This document shows positions 49,472 to 57,581 of a stretch of DNA of 64,000 bases, piece by piece. Each line of letters opens with the position of its first letter. The stretch's first letter is position 1. The position numbers and the translations under genes are program-made. Source of the DNA: Xenorhabdus yunnanensis (GTDB lineage Bacteria; Pseudomonadota; Gammaproteobacteria; Enterobacterales; Enterobacteriaceae); the NCBI RefSeq assembly GCF_028598805.1, contig NZ_JAQRFI010000003.1, positions 62,001 to 126,000 on the forward strand, in the 5' to 3' direction. Under the pieces are notes generated by a model. It saw nothing but the letters and a program-made list of their open reading frames with translations. It did not search any database and had not been told where the DNA came from.

Positions 49472-50263
49472 ATGAAAAAAGCATTATTGGTGATAAGTTT
49501 CGGCACCAGCTATCCCGAAACACGCAAGAACAATATTGAAGCTTGTGAGCAGCAATTGGCATCAGTTTTTCCGGACAGGGAACTATTTCGGGCATTTACC
49601 TCTGGCATGATCATTCGAAAATTGCGTCAGCGTGATGATATTCACATTGATACTCCCCATGATGCGCTGACCAGATTGCAGCACGCGGGTTATAACGATG
49701 TCGCTGTTCAATGCCTGCATATCATTAATGGCGATGAGTATGAAAAGGTGCTGCGTGAAGTTGAGAAATTCCGCCCCCGCTTTAAACGATTGGTGTTGGG
49801 CGCCCCGTTACTCAGCGACTTTAATGACTACCTGCAATTGATGCGGGCGCTGCGCCACCAGCTTCCCCGGCTGGCGGAGAGTGAATGTGTCGTCTTTATG
49901 GGACACGGTACAACACACCCTGCTTTTTCTGCCTATGCCTGTCTGGATCACCTGATGAGTCACTACCATTTTCCGGCGCGGGTAGGAGCGGTTGAAAGCT
50001 ATCCTGAACTTCCCCTGATCATCAAGGGATTAAAAGAGCAGAAGATCCGCAAAGTTTATCTGATGCCATTGATGTTAGTAGCTGGCGATCATGCCACCAA
50101 TGATATGGCCTCAAATGAAGAAGATTCTTGGAAATCACAGTTGGAGAAGGCGGGAATTGTCGCAATCCCCTGGTTACAGGGATTGGGGGAAAACCCGATG
50201 ATTCGGCAGATGTTTGTCGACCACCTTGCTTACGCGCTGAATGATGAGGAGAAAGCCGAATGA
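49472..50263 (+). CDS. cbiK: Sirohydrochlorin cobaltochelatase CbiK
   Basis: Inserts cobalt early in the anaerobic pathway, acting on sirohydrochlorin. Length 263 residues (Salmonella 264). Start KKALLVISFGTSYPETR. The two metal-binding histidines lie in VFMGHGTTHPAF (near residue 146) and LVAGDHATNDM (near residue 208). I chose the ATG at 49472 with GGAAGAG upstream; the in-frame extension to 49427 crosses a low-complexity CCAATAA-repeat stretch. It shows the route is cobalt-early. Confidence 0.95.
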   Translation: MKKALLVISFGTSYPETRKNNIEACEQQLASVFPDRELFRAFTSGMIIRKLRQRDDIHIDTPHDALTRLQHAGYNDVAVQCLHIINGDEYEKVLREVEKFRPRFKRLVLGAPLLSDFNDYLQLMRALRHQLPRLAESECVVFMGHGTTHPAFSAYACLDHLMSHYHFPARVGAVESYPELPLIIKGLKEQKIRKVYLMPLMLVAGDHATNDMASNEEDSWKSQLEKAGIVAIPWLQGLGENPMIRQMFVDHLAYALNDEEKAE

Positions 50264-51102
50264 ACGGAAAAGCAAAAACAGGAAAACTGTATGTCATGGG
50301 TGTTGGCCCCGGAGCCAGTGACCTGATTACTGTACGGGCTGCGCGTATTCTTTCTGGGCTTGATGTGGTCTATACCCCAACGGGGAAAAAAGGTGCCCAA
50401 AGCCTCGCCCACTCCATTATTGAAGAATATCTTTCACCGAAAACCGAAGTCTGTACTTACCATTTTTTAATGAAAGCCGGTATGGCAGCAAAAAAAGCGG
50501 TATGGGATGAAGTGGCACAAACCCTGAAAGAGGACGTTATCAGCGGCAGAAAAGTTGGTTTTATCACGTTGGGCGATCCCATGCTGTTCAGCACGTGGGT
50601 ATTTCTTTTGGAACGGATGGTATCGAAACAAATGAACCCTCCTTCATGGTTGGAAATTGTGCCGGGAATCACCTCATTTTCTGCTATTTCCGCCGTCAGC
50701 ATGATGCCACTGGCAATGGAAAACCAAACCTTGGCGGTTATTTCCTGTACCGCTTCTGAAGCCGTCTTAGAGCAAGCATTGCTCAATCACGACTGTATTG
50801 TCCTGATGAAAGTTTATTCGCGTTTTCCCCTGATACGTGACCTGTTGCATCGACACAATCTATTGGAACATGCACTAATGATGGCAGATGCCACTTTACC
50901 GACAGAGCAATGTTGGCGCGATCTTACTATTCCATTGCTTAAAAAAGATATTCCATTGCTTAAAAAAGATATTCCACTGCTTAAAAAAGAGATGCCACTC
51001 CTTGGAGAAGATATGCAATCCCTCAACGAAAAAGGCCGGGAGCAGGAATTATCGTATTTTTCCACGATTTTGATTAATAAAAACTGGCAATTATTGAGGT
51101 GA
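50260..51102 (+). CDS. cbiL: Cobalt-precorrin-2 C20-methyltransferase CbiL
   Basis: SAM-dependent methylation of C20. Length 280 residues, while Salmonella CbiL has 237. The enzyme body (GVGPGASDLITVRAARIL at the start, ITLGDPMLFSTWVFLLERM near residue 102, EIVPGITSFSA) is normal. The extra C-terminal part is a tandem repeat (IPLLKKD twice, IPLLKKE, MPLLGED, MQSLNEK) encoded by 21-nt units at 50929-51033. ATGA overlap with cbiK. Confidence 0.94.
   Translation: MNGKAKTGKLYVMGVGPGASDLITVRAARILSGLDVVYTPTGKKGAQSLAHSIIEEYLSPKTEVCTYHFLMKAGMAAKKAVWDEVAQTLKEDVISGRKVGFITLGDPMLFSTWVFLLERMVSKQMNPPSWLEIVPGITSFSAISAVSMMPLAMENQTLAVISCTASEAVLEQALLNHDCIVLMKVYSRFPLIRDLLHRHNLLEHALMMADATLPTEQCWRDLTIPLLKKDIPLLKKDIPLLKKEMPLLGEDMQSLNEKGREQELSYFSTILINKNWQLLR
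50929..51033. repeat. 21-bp in-frame tandem repeat in cbiL
   Basis: Five units: two identical (50929-50949, 50950-50970), a third with two changes (50971-50991), and two more diverged (50992-51012, 51013-51033). The graded decay suggests recent duplication at one end. It adds about 35 residues to the protein. Confidence 0.97.
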
Positions 51103-51128
51103 GTTATGCAGCAGAAACTGACGAAATA

Positions 51129-51194
51129 AAAAGGATCATTATTTCCAGTCACGACATAAATTTGATCTATCAAAAACAAGCAACCACGAAATAA
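51129..51194 (+). pseudogene. Fossil of cbiO (cobalt transport ATPase)
   Basis: One frame reads [14 protein letters not shown] before diverging and stopping at TAA 51192. This matches the H-loop region of Salmonella CbiO (VIISSHDIDLIYE), including the switch histidine of ABC ATPases. In Salmonella cbiMNQO lie exactly here, between cbiL and cbiP. The small upstream ATG at 51106 (MQQKLTK then stop) may be the remnant of the first deleted gene. The match is short but sits in the expected place. Confidence 0.75.
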
Positions 51195-51207
51195 GGGAGA
51201 ATACACA

Positions 51208-52740
51208 ATGACATTATCGCTGATGGTTCAGGGGACGGCGTCTGATGTAGGCAAAAGTGTGCTGGTAGCGGGGTTTTGTCGAATATTTTCGCAGGACGGT
51301 TATCGTTGTACTCCCTTTAAATCCCAGAATATGGCGCTTAATTCAGGGATTACCGCAGATGGTAAAGAGATGGGGCGAGCACAGATATTTCAGGCGGAAG
51401 CGGCGGGAATTGCGCCGGATGTGCGCATGAATCCTGTATTGTTGAAACCCACCAGCGATCGCAAGGCACAAGTGATTTTTATGGGGAAAGTGATGTGCAG
51501 CATGAATGCGGTGGAATATCACGAATATAAGCCCCAATTGCTGCAACAGATTTTGATGGCATATAACGGGTTGGCAGCAGAAACGGATATCATGGTATTA
51601 GAAGGAGCGGGCAGTCCGGCTGAGATCAATCTGCGTGATCGCGATATCGTCAATATGGGTATGGCCGAATTGGTGGATACGCCCGTAATTCTGGTGGCAG
51701 ATATTGATCGTGGTGGTGTGTTCGCAGCCATCTACGGTACATTGGCTTTGCTTAAACCTGAGGAAAAAGCCCGGATCAAGGGCGTTATCATCAATAAATT
51801 TCGCGGTGATATATCTTTATTGCAATCCGGTATCGATCAGATCGAAGCTCTGACACAAGTACCGATATTGGGAGTTTTGCCGTGGCTGGATCTTGATCTG
51901 GAAGATGAAGATAGCGTCGCCTTGCAGGTGGGCAAATATGATCGGCGGAAACAAAAAACAGAAGATTGCCTGAATATTGCTGTCATCCAATACCCTCATA
52001 TCGCCAATTTCACCGACTTCAATGTACTGGCGGCTCAACCGGATGTGCATCTGCGTTATGTCTCTGAACCTTCTGAACTTCAAGGCGTTGATCTGATTAT
52101 TCTTCCCGGCAGCAAGAATACTTTGGGAGATTTGGCATGGTTGAAAGCTCAAGGTATTGATCAGGCCATTATCAAAGCCTGTCAGGAAAGCGTACCGATT
52201 ATCGGGATCTGTGGTGGCTATCAAATGTTGGGCAAGCAGATTGTGGATGAAGTGGAATCCGGCTTAACTCAAATGACAGGCTTGGGGTTATTGGATACTG
52301 AAACAGAATTTGCCAGTGAAAAGCAGACTGCACAAGTTAGAGGTATCGTGATGCCTGCGTTATCAGGCATGTTGAAATTATGCAGTGAACAACCGATCGC
52401 AGGTTATGAGATTCACATGGGAACCACGCAGCTTGGTAAGCAAGCAGCGCCTTTTGCCAAAATGCATTTGCATAATGGCGAGGAAAAAATCTGGTTTGAT
52501 GGTGCTGTTGCGCAGGATGGCTTGGTGATGGGAAGCTACTTGCATGGTTTGTTTGATCAAAACGCGTTCACTCGCCCACTATTAAATCAATTGCATATAA
52601 GAAAAGGCTGCGTTCCACTGGAAAATGTTGCCTTTAATTACGTCCAGCACAAAGAAAAACAGTTCAATATATTGGCTGCTAGTATGCGCGAGCATCTGGA
52701 TATCCCACGGATTTATCAATTAATGAATGAACATAAATAA
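51208..52740 (+). CDS. cbiP: Cobyric acid synthase CbiP
   Basis: Amidates side chains b, d, e and g using glutamine and ATP. Length 510 residues (Salmonella 506). P-loop [18 protein letters not shown] at the N-terminus. The glutaminase cysteine lies in [13 protein letters not shown] near residue 334 and the catalytic His in GSYLHGLFD near residue 447. It follows the cbiO fossil and has an AAGGGAGA ribosome-binding site. A 96-nt gap without clear signals separates it from cobU. Confidence 0.96.
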   Translation: MTLSLMVQGTASDVGKSVLVAGFCRIFSQDGYRCTPFKSQNMALNSGITADGKEMGRAQIFQAEAAGIAPDVRMNPVLLKPTSDRKAQVIFMGKVMCSMNAVEYHEYKPQLLQQILMAYNGLAAETDIMVLEGAGSPAEINLRDRDIVNMGMAELVDTPVILVADIDRGGVFAAIYGTLALLKPEEKARIKGVIINKFRGDISLLQSGIDQIEALTQVPILGVLPWLDLDLEDEDSVALQVGKYDRRKQKTEDCLNIAVIQYPHIANFTDFNVLAAQPDVHLRYVSEPSELQGVDLIILPGSKNTLGDLAWLKAQGIDQAIIKACQESVPIIGICGGYQMLGKQIVDEVESGLTQMTGLGLLDTETEFASEKQTAQVRGIVMPALSGMLKLCSEQPIAGYEIHMGTTQLGKQAAPFAKMHLHNGEEKIWFDGAVAQDGLVMGSYLHGLFDQNAFTRPLLNQLHIRKGCVPLENVAFNYVQHKEKQFNILAASMREHLDIPRIYQLMNEHK

Positions 52741-52836
52741 TGATTTATCGCAAATTTACAAGAGGAAATTCAGATAAAATAGGGCATTATGTAGAGTCAT
52801 TCTATGAAATGAAATTTTGCATGATGGAGTCATGCC

Positions 52837-53382
52837 ATGATTTTAGTGACAGGCGGTGCCCGCAGTGGCAAGAGCAGCTACGCTGAACGCCTGCTTGCTG
52901 AACAGTGCGAGCAGGTATTGTATATCGCTACAGCGCAGGTCACGGATGAAGAAATGGCGGCTCGTATTGAGCAGCATAAACAGGCGCGTCCGGCACATTG
53001 GCGAACTTGGGAAGGCCATCAAGATTTAGGCTTGGTTATCCGCCAGCATCGCCAACCTCAAGAGGGCGTTATACTAGAATGTGTTACCACATTGATTGCC
53101 AATTTACTGTTTGACTTATCGGGTGGTATACCACCTGAGGAACTTGATTTTGCATTATTGGAAGTGCTTATCCATCATCAGCTTGATGATTTTATTGATG
53201 CCAGCTTGATGTGCCCGATGCCCGTGTATTTGGTGACTAATGAGTTGGGAATGGGCATCACACCTGAAAATCGTCTGGCACGCCATTTTGTTGATATTGC
53301 CGGGCGCGCGAATCAAAAATTGGCACGGGCTGCTAAGGAAGTCTGGTTGATGGTGTCAGGCATTGGAGTGAAGGTTAAATGA
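52837..53382 (+). CDS. cobU: Adenosylcobinamide kinase/guanylyltransferase CobU
   Basis: Phosphorylates adenosylcobinamide and adds GMP, activating it for lower-ligand attachment. Length 181 residues (Salmonella 181). The P-loop is [14 protein letters not shown] (residues 4-17). The guanylylated His is in [11 protein letters not shown] near residue 47. The stop overlaps cobS by 4 nt. Confidence 0.95.
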   Translation: MILVTGGARSGKSSYAERLLAEQCEQVLYIATAQVTDEEMAARIEQHKQARPAHWRTWEGHQDLGLVIRQHRQPQEGVILECVTTLIANLLFDLSGGIPPEELDFALLEVLIHHQLDDFIDASLMCPMPVYLVTNELGMGITPENRLARHFVDIAGRANQKLARAAKEVWLMVSGIGVKVK

Positions 53383-54137
53383 AGCTGAATATTTTTTGGG
53401 CAATGCTACAGTTTATGACACGGCTTCCGATTCCCGAAAAATGGGCGGAAGGTGTCGATTTTCGCCAATATTGGCGTGGTGTTCCCTATTTCCCTGTGAT
53501 CGGGTTGATTCTTGGTGGTTTGGCTGGTCTGGTATCACTTTCTATCAGTCAGTCGGGTGGAGGAATGTATATCGGCGCGATTGGTTATGTGTTGGCTTTG
53601 GCTTTTTTGACGGGAGGATTACATTTAGATGGGCTGGCTGACACTTGTGATGGGCTTTTTTCTGCCCGCCAGCGCGAAAAAATGCTGGAGATCATGTGTG
53701 ATAGCCGACTCGGGACTTACGGCGGTGTCGGGTTAATTTTCTGTATTGTTCTCAAAATATTAGCTGTCGTTGAATTATCTTATCATCCCCCTTTTTACTT
53801 GCTTGCTTTGCTGACGTGTGCCCCGATTGTTGGACGTACAGCCGTGGTGCTTTTAATGTATGCGCAACCTTATGCCCGTGAAAGCGAGGGCATGGGAAGC
53901 AGTTATATTGGCCGAATTACTCCCTCTGCAACTGCGCTGACTTTATTGGGTGGGGCTGTATTGGTGATGATATTAGGAAACTGGAAAGCCTTATTGGCAA
54001 TGATGGTGTCATTGCTTGTGGTTTATGGGCTTGCACTCTATTTCAATTATCGTCTCGGTGGACAAACGGGCGATACACTGGGGGCTTCTATTGAAGTGGG
54101 AGAAGTTATTTTTTTATTGGCAATGATTTGGCAATAA
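53379..54137 (+). CDS. cobS: Adenosylcobinamide-GDP ribazoletransferase (cobalamin synthase) CobS
   Basis: Inner-membrane enzyme that joins alpha-ribazole and adenosylcobinamide-GDP. Length 252 residues (Salmonella 247). FMTRLPIP near residue 12, [15 protein letters not shown] near residue 79 (the Asp-rich Mg site) and about six transmembrane segments. [14 protein letters not shown]-type motif ([18 protein letters not shown]) near the C-terminus. Overlaps cobU by 4 nt. Confidence 0.95.
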   Translation: MKLNIFWAMLQFMTRLPIPEKWAEGVDFRQYWRGVPYFPVIGLILGGLAGLVSLSISQSGGGMYIGAIGYVLALAFLTGGLHLDGLADTCDGLFSARQREKMLEIMCDSRLGTYGGVGLIFCIVLKILAVVELSYHPPFYLLALLTCAPIVGRTAVVLLMYAQPYARESEGMGSSYIGRITPSATALTLLGGAVLVMILGNWKALLAMMVSLLVVYGLALYFNYRLGGQTGDTLGASIEVGEVIFLLAMIWQ

Positions 54138-54165
54138 ACAAAATCAATCTGGAGAGAATAATCAG

Positions 54166-54786
54166 ATGCGATTGTTTCTCGTTCGACATGGACAGACACA
54201 AGCCAATATTGATGGTGTCTTTTGTGGCAAAACCGATTTGCCTTTAACTGAAATTGGGATGCAGCAGGGGCAGCAGGTCGCTGTGGCGCTGAAAAATATA
54301 ACCTTCCAATCTATCCACTGTAGTGAAATGCAGCGAGCGCAACAAACAGCACAAATCATTTCTCAATCAGGCATATCCGGTAAATCAAACATAAAAAGCG
54401 ATCACCGTCTCAATGAGTTGGATTTTGGGGACTGGGAACTGCGTCATCACGAAAACATTGCGAACGAGGAACCACAGGCTTGGTCACGTTGGTTGTCAGA
54501 TTGGCAAAATGGTTGCCCAACCGGAGGAGAGCCATTCCGACATTTTTCAACGCGGGTGGGGGAATACACCGAAGAGTTACGTTCTGCTACTGCTTTGGCT
54601 AATCGGTTAATAGTTGCTCATCAGGGAGTTTTAGGTGTGATGATTGCCAAATTACTTAAGCTACCGATAACTGCCATGTGGTCTTTTCCCTTCCAGCAGG
54701 GGGCTTACAGTATCGTCGATAATCATGCGGAATTTATCACTTTGCGGGTATTCAATGCTCGGACAGAATGCTGGCTGGATGAATAA
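54166..54786 (+). CDS. cobC: Alpha-ribazole phosphatase CobC
   Basis: Histidine phosphatase that removes the phosphate from alpha-ribazole 5'-phosphate or adenosylcobalamin 5'-phosphate. Length 206 residues (Salmonella 202). The catalytic motif is LFLVRHGQTQANIDG at residues 3-17; the second histidine lies in VAHQGVLGVM near residue 151. In Salmonella cobC is unlinked to the main operon; here it sits between cobS and cobT. Confidence 0.93.
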   Translation: MRLFLVRHGQTQANIDGVFCGKTDLPLTEIGMQQGQQVAVALKNITFQSIHCSEMQRAQQTAQIISQSGISGKSNIKSDHRLNELDFGDWELRHHENIANEEPQAWSRWLSDWQNGCPTGGEPFRHFSTRVGEYTEELRSATALANRLIVAHQGVLGVMIAKLLKLPITAMWSFPFQQGAYSIVDNHAEFITLRVFNARTECWLDE

Positions 54787-54788
54787 AC

Positions 54789-55871
54789 ATGACATTACAA
54801 TCGTTGATTGATGCTATTCGGCCCTTGAATCAGGAAAATATGGAAAAAGCGTCACGACACATTGACAACTTGCTCAAGCCATTGGGGAGCTTGGGCCGTC
54901 TTGAAGAATTGGCAATACATTTGTCTGGCATGCCAGGTATTTCAAGTCTGCAAAACCTGCAAAAAGAGATCATTGTCATGTGTGCTGATCATGGTGTGTA
55001 TGACGAAGGCGTGGCTATTTCACCTAAAAATGCTACGGCCATACAGGCACGTAATATGTTGAAAGGGCTAACAGGTGTTTGTGTGCTGGCGAAAAACAGT
55101 GGTACGTATGTTTTACCTGTGGATATTGGCATTGATTGTGAGCCTATTGAACAAATGTTGTCCCTTAAACTTGCACGAGGTAGCGGCAATATTGTCCAAG
55201 GTGCCGCAATGGATTATGAACAAGCGGAAATGTTGTTGCTGGCAAGCGCACAGTTGGTAAAACAGCGTATTGCGGCAGGAATAACTATATTTGGTATTGG
55301 GGAGATGGGGATTGCCAATACAACTTCGGCTGCTGCGGTTATCAGTGTCCTGACCGGAAGCGATCCCTGTGATGTAGTTGGATTAGGCGCTAATTTCCCC
55401 ATTGAGCGGCTGACGCATAAACAATCCATTGTACGACAGGCTATTGCCATCAATCAGCCGGATAACAAAAATGCGATTGATGTGTTGGCAAAAGTGGGCG
55501 GGTTTGAGCTTGTAGGCATGACTGGCGTGATTCTGGGGGCTGCTGCTTCTGGAATGCCTGTTGTGCTTGACGGTTTCTTGTCTTATGCGTCAGCATTGGC
55601 AGCGAGTCAGATATCCCCCGTTGCGCGGGATTATTGCATTCCGTCCCATATGTCGGCTGAAAAAGGTGCGAAGCTGGCGTTACGACATTTGAATTTGCAC
55701 CCATACTTGAATTTAGGTTTACGTCTTGGGGAAGGTAGCGGGGCGGCGATTGCAATGTCTCTGATTGATGCAGCCTGTACGATGTATTGTCATATGGGAA
55801 CATTAGTAAATAGCGGGATTTGTTTTCCTGCGTCAAAAAGGCCGTATATAGAACGGCCTTTAAGAATATAA
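54789..55871 (+). CDS. cobT: Nicotinate-nucleotide--dimethylbenzimidazole phosphoribosyltransferase CobT
   Basis: Makes alpha-ribazole phosphate from the lower-ligand base and NaMN. Length 360 residues (Salmonella 356). DNLLKPLGSLGRLEELA near residue 25, VMCADHGVYDEGVA near residue 59, and GIGEMGIANTTSAAAV near residue 169. The catalytic Glu is in LRLGEGSGAA near residue 319. It starts 2 nt after cobC and is the last gene of the operon. Its last codons overlap a terminator-like hairpin. Confidence 0.95.
   Translation: MTLQSLIDAIRPLNQENMEKASRHIDNLLKPLGSLGRLEELAIHLSGMPGISSLQNLQKEIIVMCADHGVYDEGVAISPKNATAIQARNMLKGLTGVCVLAKNSGTYVLPVDIGIDCEPIEQMLSLKLARGSGNIVQGAAMDYEQAEMLLLASAQLVKQRIAAGITIFGIGEMGIANTTSAAAVISVLTGSDPCDVVGLGANFPIERLTHKQSIVRQAIAINQPDNKNAIDVLAKVGGFELVGMTGVILGAAASGMPVVLDGFLSYASALAASQISPVARDYCIPSHMSAEKGAKLALRHLNLHPYLNLGLRLGEGSGAAIAMSLIDAACTMYCHMGTLVNSGICFPASKRPYIERPLRI
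55837..55861 (+). terminator. Hairpin inside the cobT 3' end
   Basis: AAAGGCCGT (55837-55845) pairs with ACGGCCTTT (55853-55861) around a 7-nt loop. The stem encodes the last residues of CobT (KRPYIERPL), and only a short T run follows. It is the only terminator candidate of the long operon. Confidence 0.6.
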
Positions 55872-55904
55872 ATTAAGCTAAGGGTATAAGCTAAAGATAT
55901 ATTA

Positions 55905-56471
55905 TTAAGACATTATCATTTTCTGATCCAGAATAATTCCTGGCTCCAGAGCAATATAGCCCATCAGAGTCATTTCTCTATAAATTGCGATAACACACTC
56001 ATAGTACATAATGCGTGCTGTACCAGGATGAGGCAGGTCAGTGATTGTAGACATCCAGCAACAGTCTTTCATTTGCTGCATCTCTATGTTTAATGGATTT
56101 ACCATATTAACGACAGGCATGAATGTCATAAAGTTTTTCATGACATGCTTACCCATCATATGAGTGGTGTCATTATTCATTAAACTCATATCCATTGGCA
56201 TCGCTTTTACTAAAGCACAAGAATATAAGGTATTAATATTTAATGTTGTTATATTCCAACGAACAGTATCACCGATATCAGCCTTAATCATCATGTTCAG
56301 TTCATTATCTACTGAAACAAGCATGTCATCTTCAGGCAATATGCGAATATATTTATGATATATAGATGAAGGATGAAGTGCGGAAGGCTTATTTATATCC
56401 TTGCTAAGTTTACCATAATCATTCATAATTTCTTCAGCTTTTACTGCCACTAACATATCAATAGTTCTCAT
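55905..56471 (-). CDS. pixA: PixA/AidA-family inclusion body protein
   Basis: Methionine-rich protein of the PixA/AidA family (Pfam PixA), 188 residues with 24 Met. Xenorhabdus PixA is a cytoplasmic crystalline inclusion protein made in the phase I variant. The family start is MRTIDMLVAVKAEEIM, then IGDTVRWNITTLNINTLYS near residue 66. I chose the ATG at 56471 with GAGGG 7 nt upstream; an upstream in-frame ATG lacks a good site. It converges with the cob operon. Function is unknown in the family. Confidence 0.82.
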   Translation of the reverse strand: MRTIDMLVAVKAEEIMNDYGKLSKDINKPSALHPSSIYHKYIRILPEDDMLVSVDNELNMMIKADIGDTVRWNITTLNINTLYSCALVKAMPMDMSLMNNDTTHMMGKHVMKNFMTFMPVVNMVNPLNIEMQQMKDCCWMSTITDLPHPGTARIMYYECVIAIYREMTLMGYIALEPGIILDQKMIMS

Positions 56472-57020
56472 TGTAGTACCCTCATTAGTTAACGTTATTA
56501 GCATATTTTTATACGCGACCAACATAACACTGGGCCCAACACTTCATCTTATAAGCTGCTTACGGACTATATAATAACAAAGAAATATAAAAGCCAAACC
56601 ATAAAAAGAATCCAATAAAAAAATAAATTTATCATGATAAAGGTTTTTTAAATTGTATTTAAAATGTATTGCTTGTCAATCATATTTATTAAAATTATTT
56701 CAAGGTATTTTTTTAATTTTATTATAGTTAATATGATACGCATAAGTTGTATAAGTTAAATTTACTTTGTAAGTATTTTTGTTTTTATCATTGATTTATT
56801 TTCTATTTTTATCTTTGGTGTCTGTGGATTATTATGAATTCAAAAGGATTTTTATGAATAAATAAAATGTGATTACGTTATTTTTAATGTATTAAATGGT
56901 GTTGTTTTACGACTGATTGCAATGGTTTTGTTATTCAATATGAATTTGTTTTTTATCTAATGCGTAAATAACATAATGATATTATTTAACTGAAAACATA
57001 ATTTTTTATTATAATTAAAT

Positions 57021-57083
57021 CCAATGGATTCATAGTCGCAATGCAACCAACAATGCAGCAACTTGAAAAAATTGAGAGATCAG
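57021..57083. repeat. Short ERIC-end-like repeat
   Basis: ATCCAATGGATTCATAGTCGCAATGC and GCAGCAACTTGAAAAATTGA resemble the two ends of ERIC brought together. The region 56472-57020 around the pixA promoter is extremely AT-rich and shows no gene. Confidence 0.5.
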
Positions 57084-57116
57084 GAAGATTACAGTGAGGG
57101 GTAGATAAGTTAATTT

Positions 57117-57375
57117 TTATTTTATGTGCGAAATTAAATCCTCATAAAGTAAATTGTTTTTGTCTGTTTTTAAATAGAGTTGAGGTGTTACAAAATGATG
57201 TGTTTTACGTAAGTAATTCAGTGGTATTTTTGGTATTTCAATGGGGTTGCCATCAAAAGGAACTTTTTGTCGGCTATTTTTATCAATAACGCTAATGTTC
57301 CAACGAATAATATCATCGATATTTATTCAGAATTCAGGTTGAATAATGTTTATCTGACACTAAAAAATATCCTTT
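57117..57375 (-). pseudogene. Mosaic gene remnant (PixA-like plus ligase-like pieces)
   Basis: The minus strand reads IDDIIRWNIS, like the GDTVRWNIT segment of the pixA product, then SVIDKNSRQKVPFDG, like SVIDGKNQQEVPFDG of the acyl-CoA ligase at 59128-60744. The frame then runs open to TAA at 57117. An in-frame TGA cuts it upstream and no start codon fits. The nucleotide match of 57247-57295 to 59585-59633 is clear by eye. Parentage is uncertain. Confidence 0.5.
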
Positions 57376-57581
57376 ACAAAAATAGCAATCATAGTGATAT
57401 TTCAATGAAAATAACTGTGTGTTTTTTTGTAAATATAATTTTATTGAAAATAATTGCAAAAAATATGATAGTTCCAAACGATACCAAATTTGCAATCATT
57501 ACTTTGGTTTAGTCTGATTATTAATATTGGAGCACTTGTAATTTTCATTACTCCTTACCTTATATACAAGGAACAAACGCC

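Noticed and set aside
57267-57512. 81-codon plus-strand open frame
   Set aside because: Low-complexity Ile/Asn-rich translation in AT-rich DNA, no ribosome-binding site or family match, and it overlaps the mosaic remnant on the other strand.
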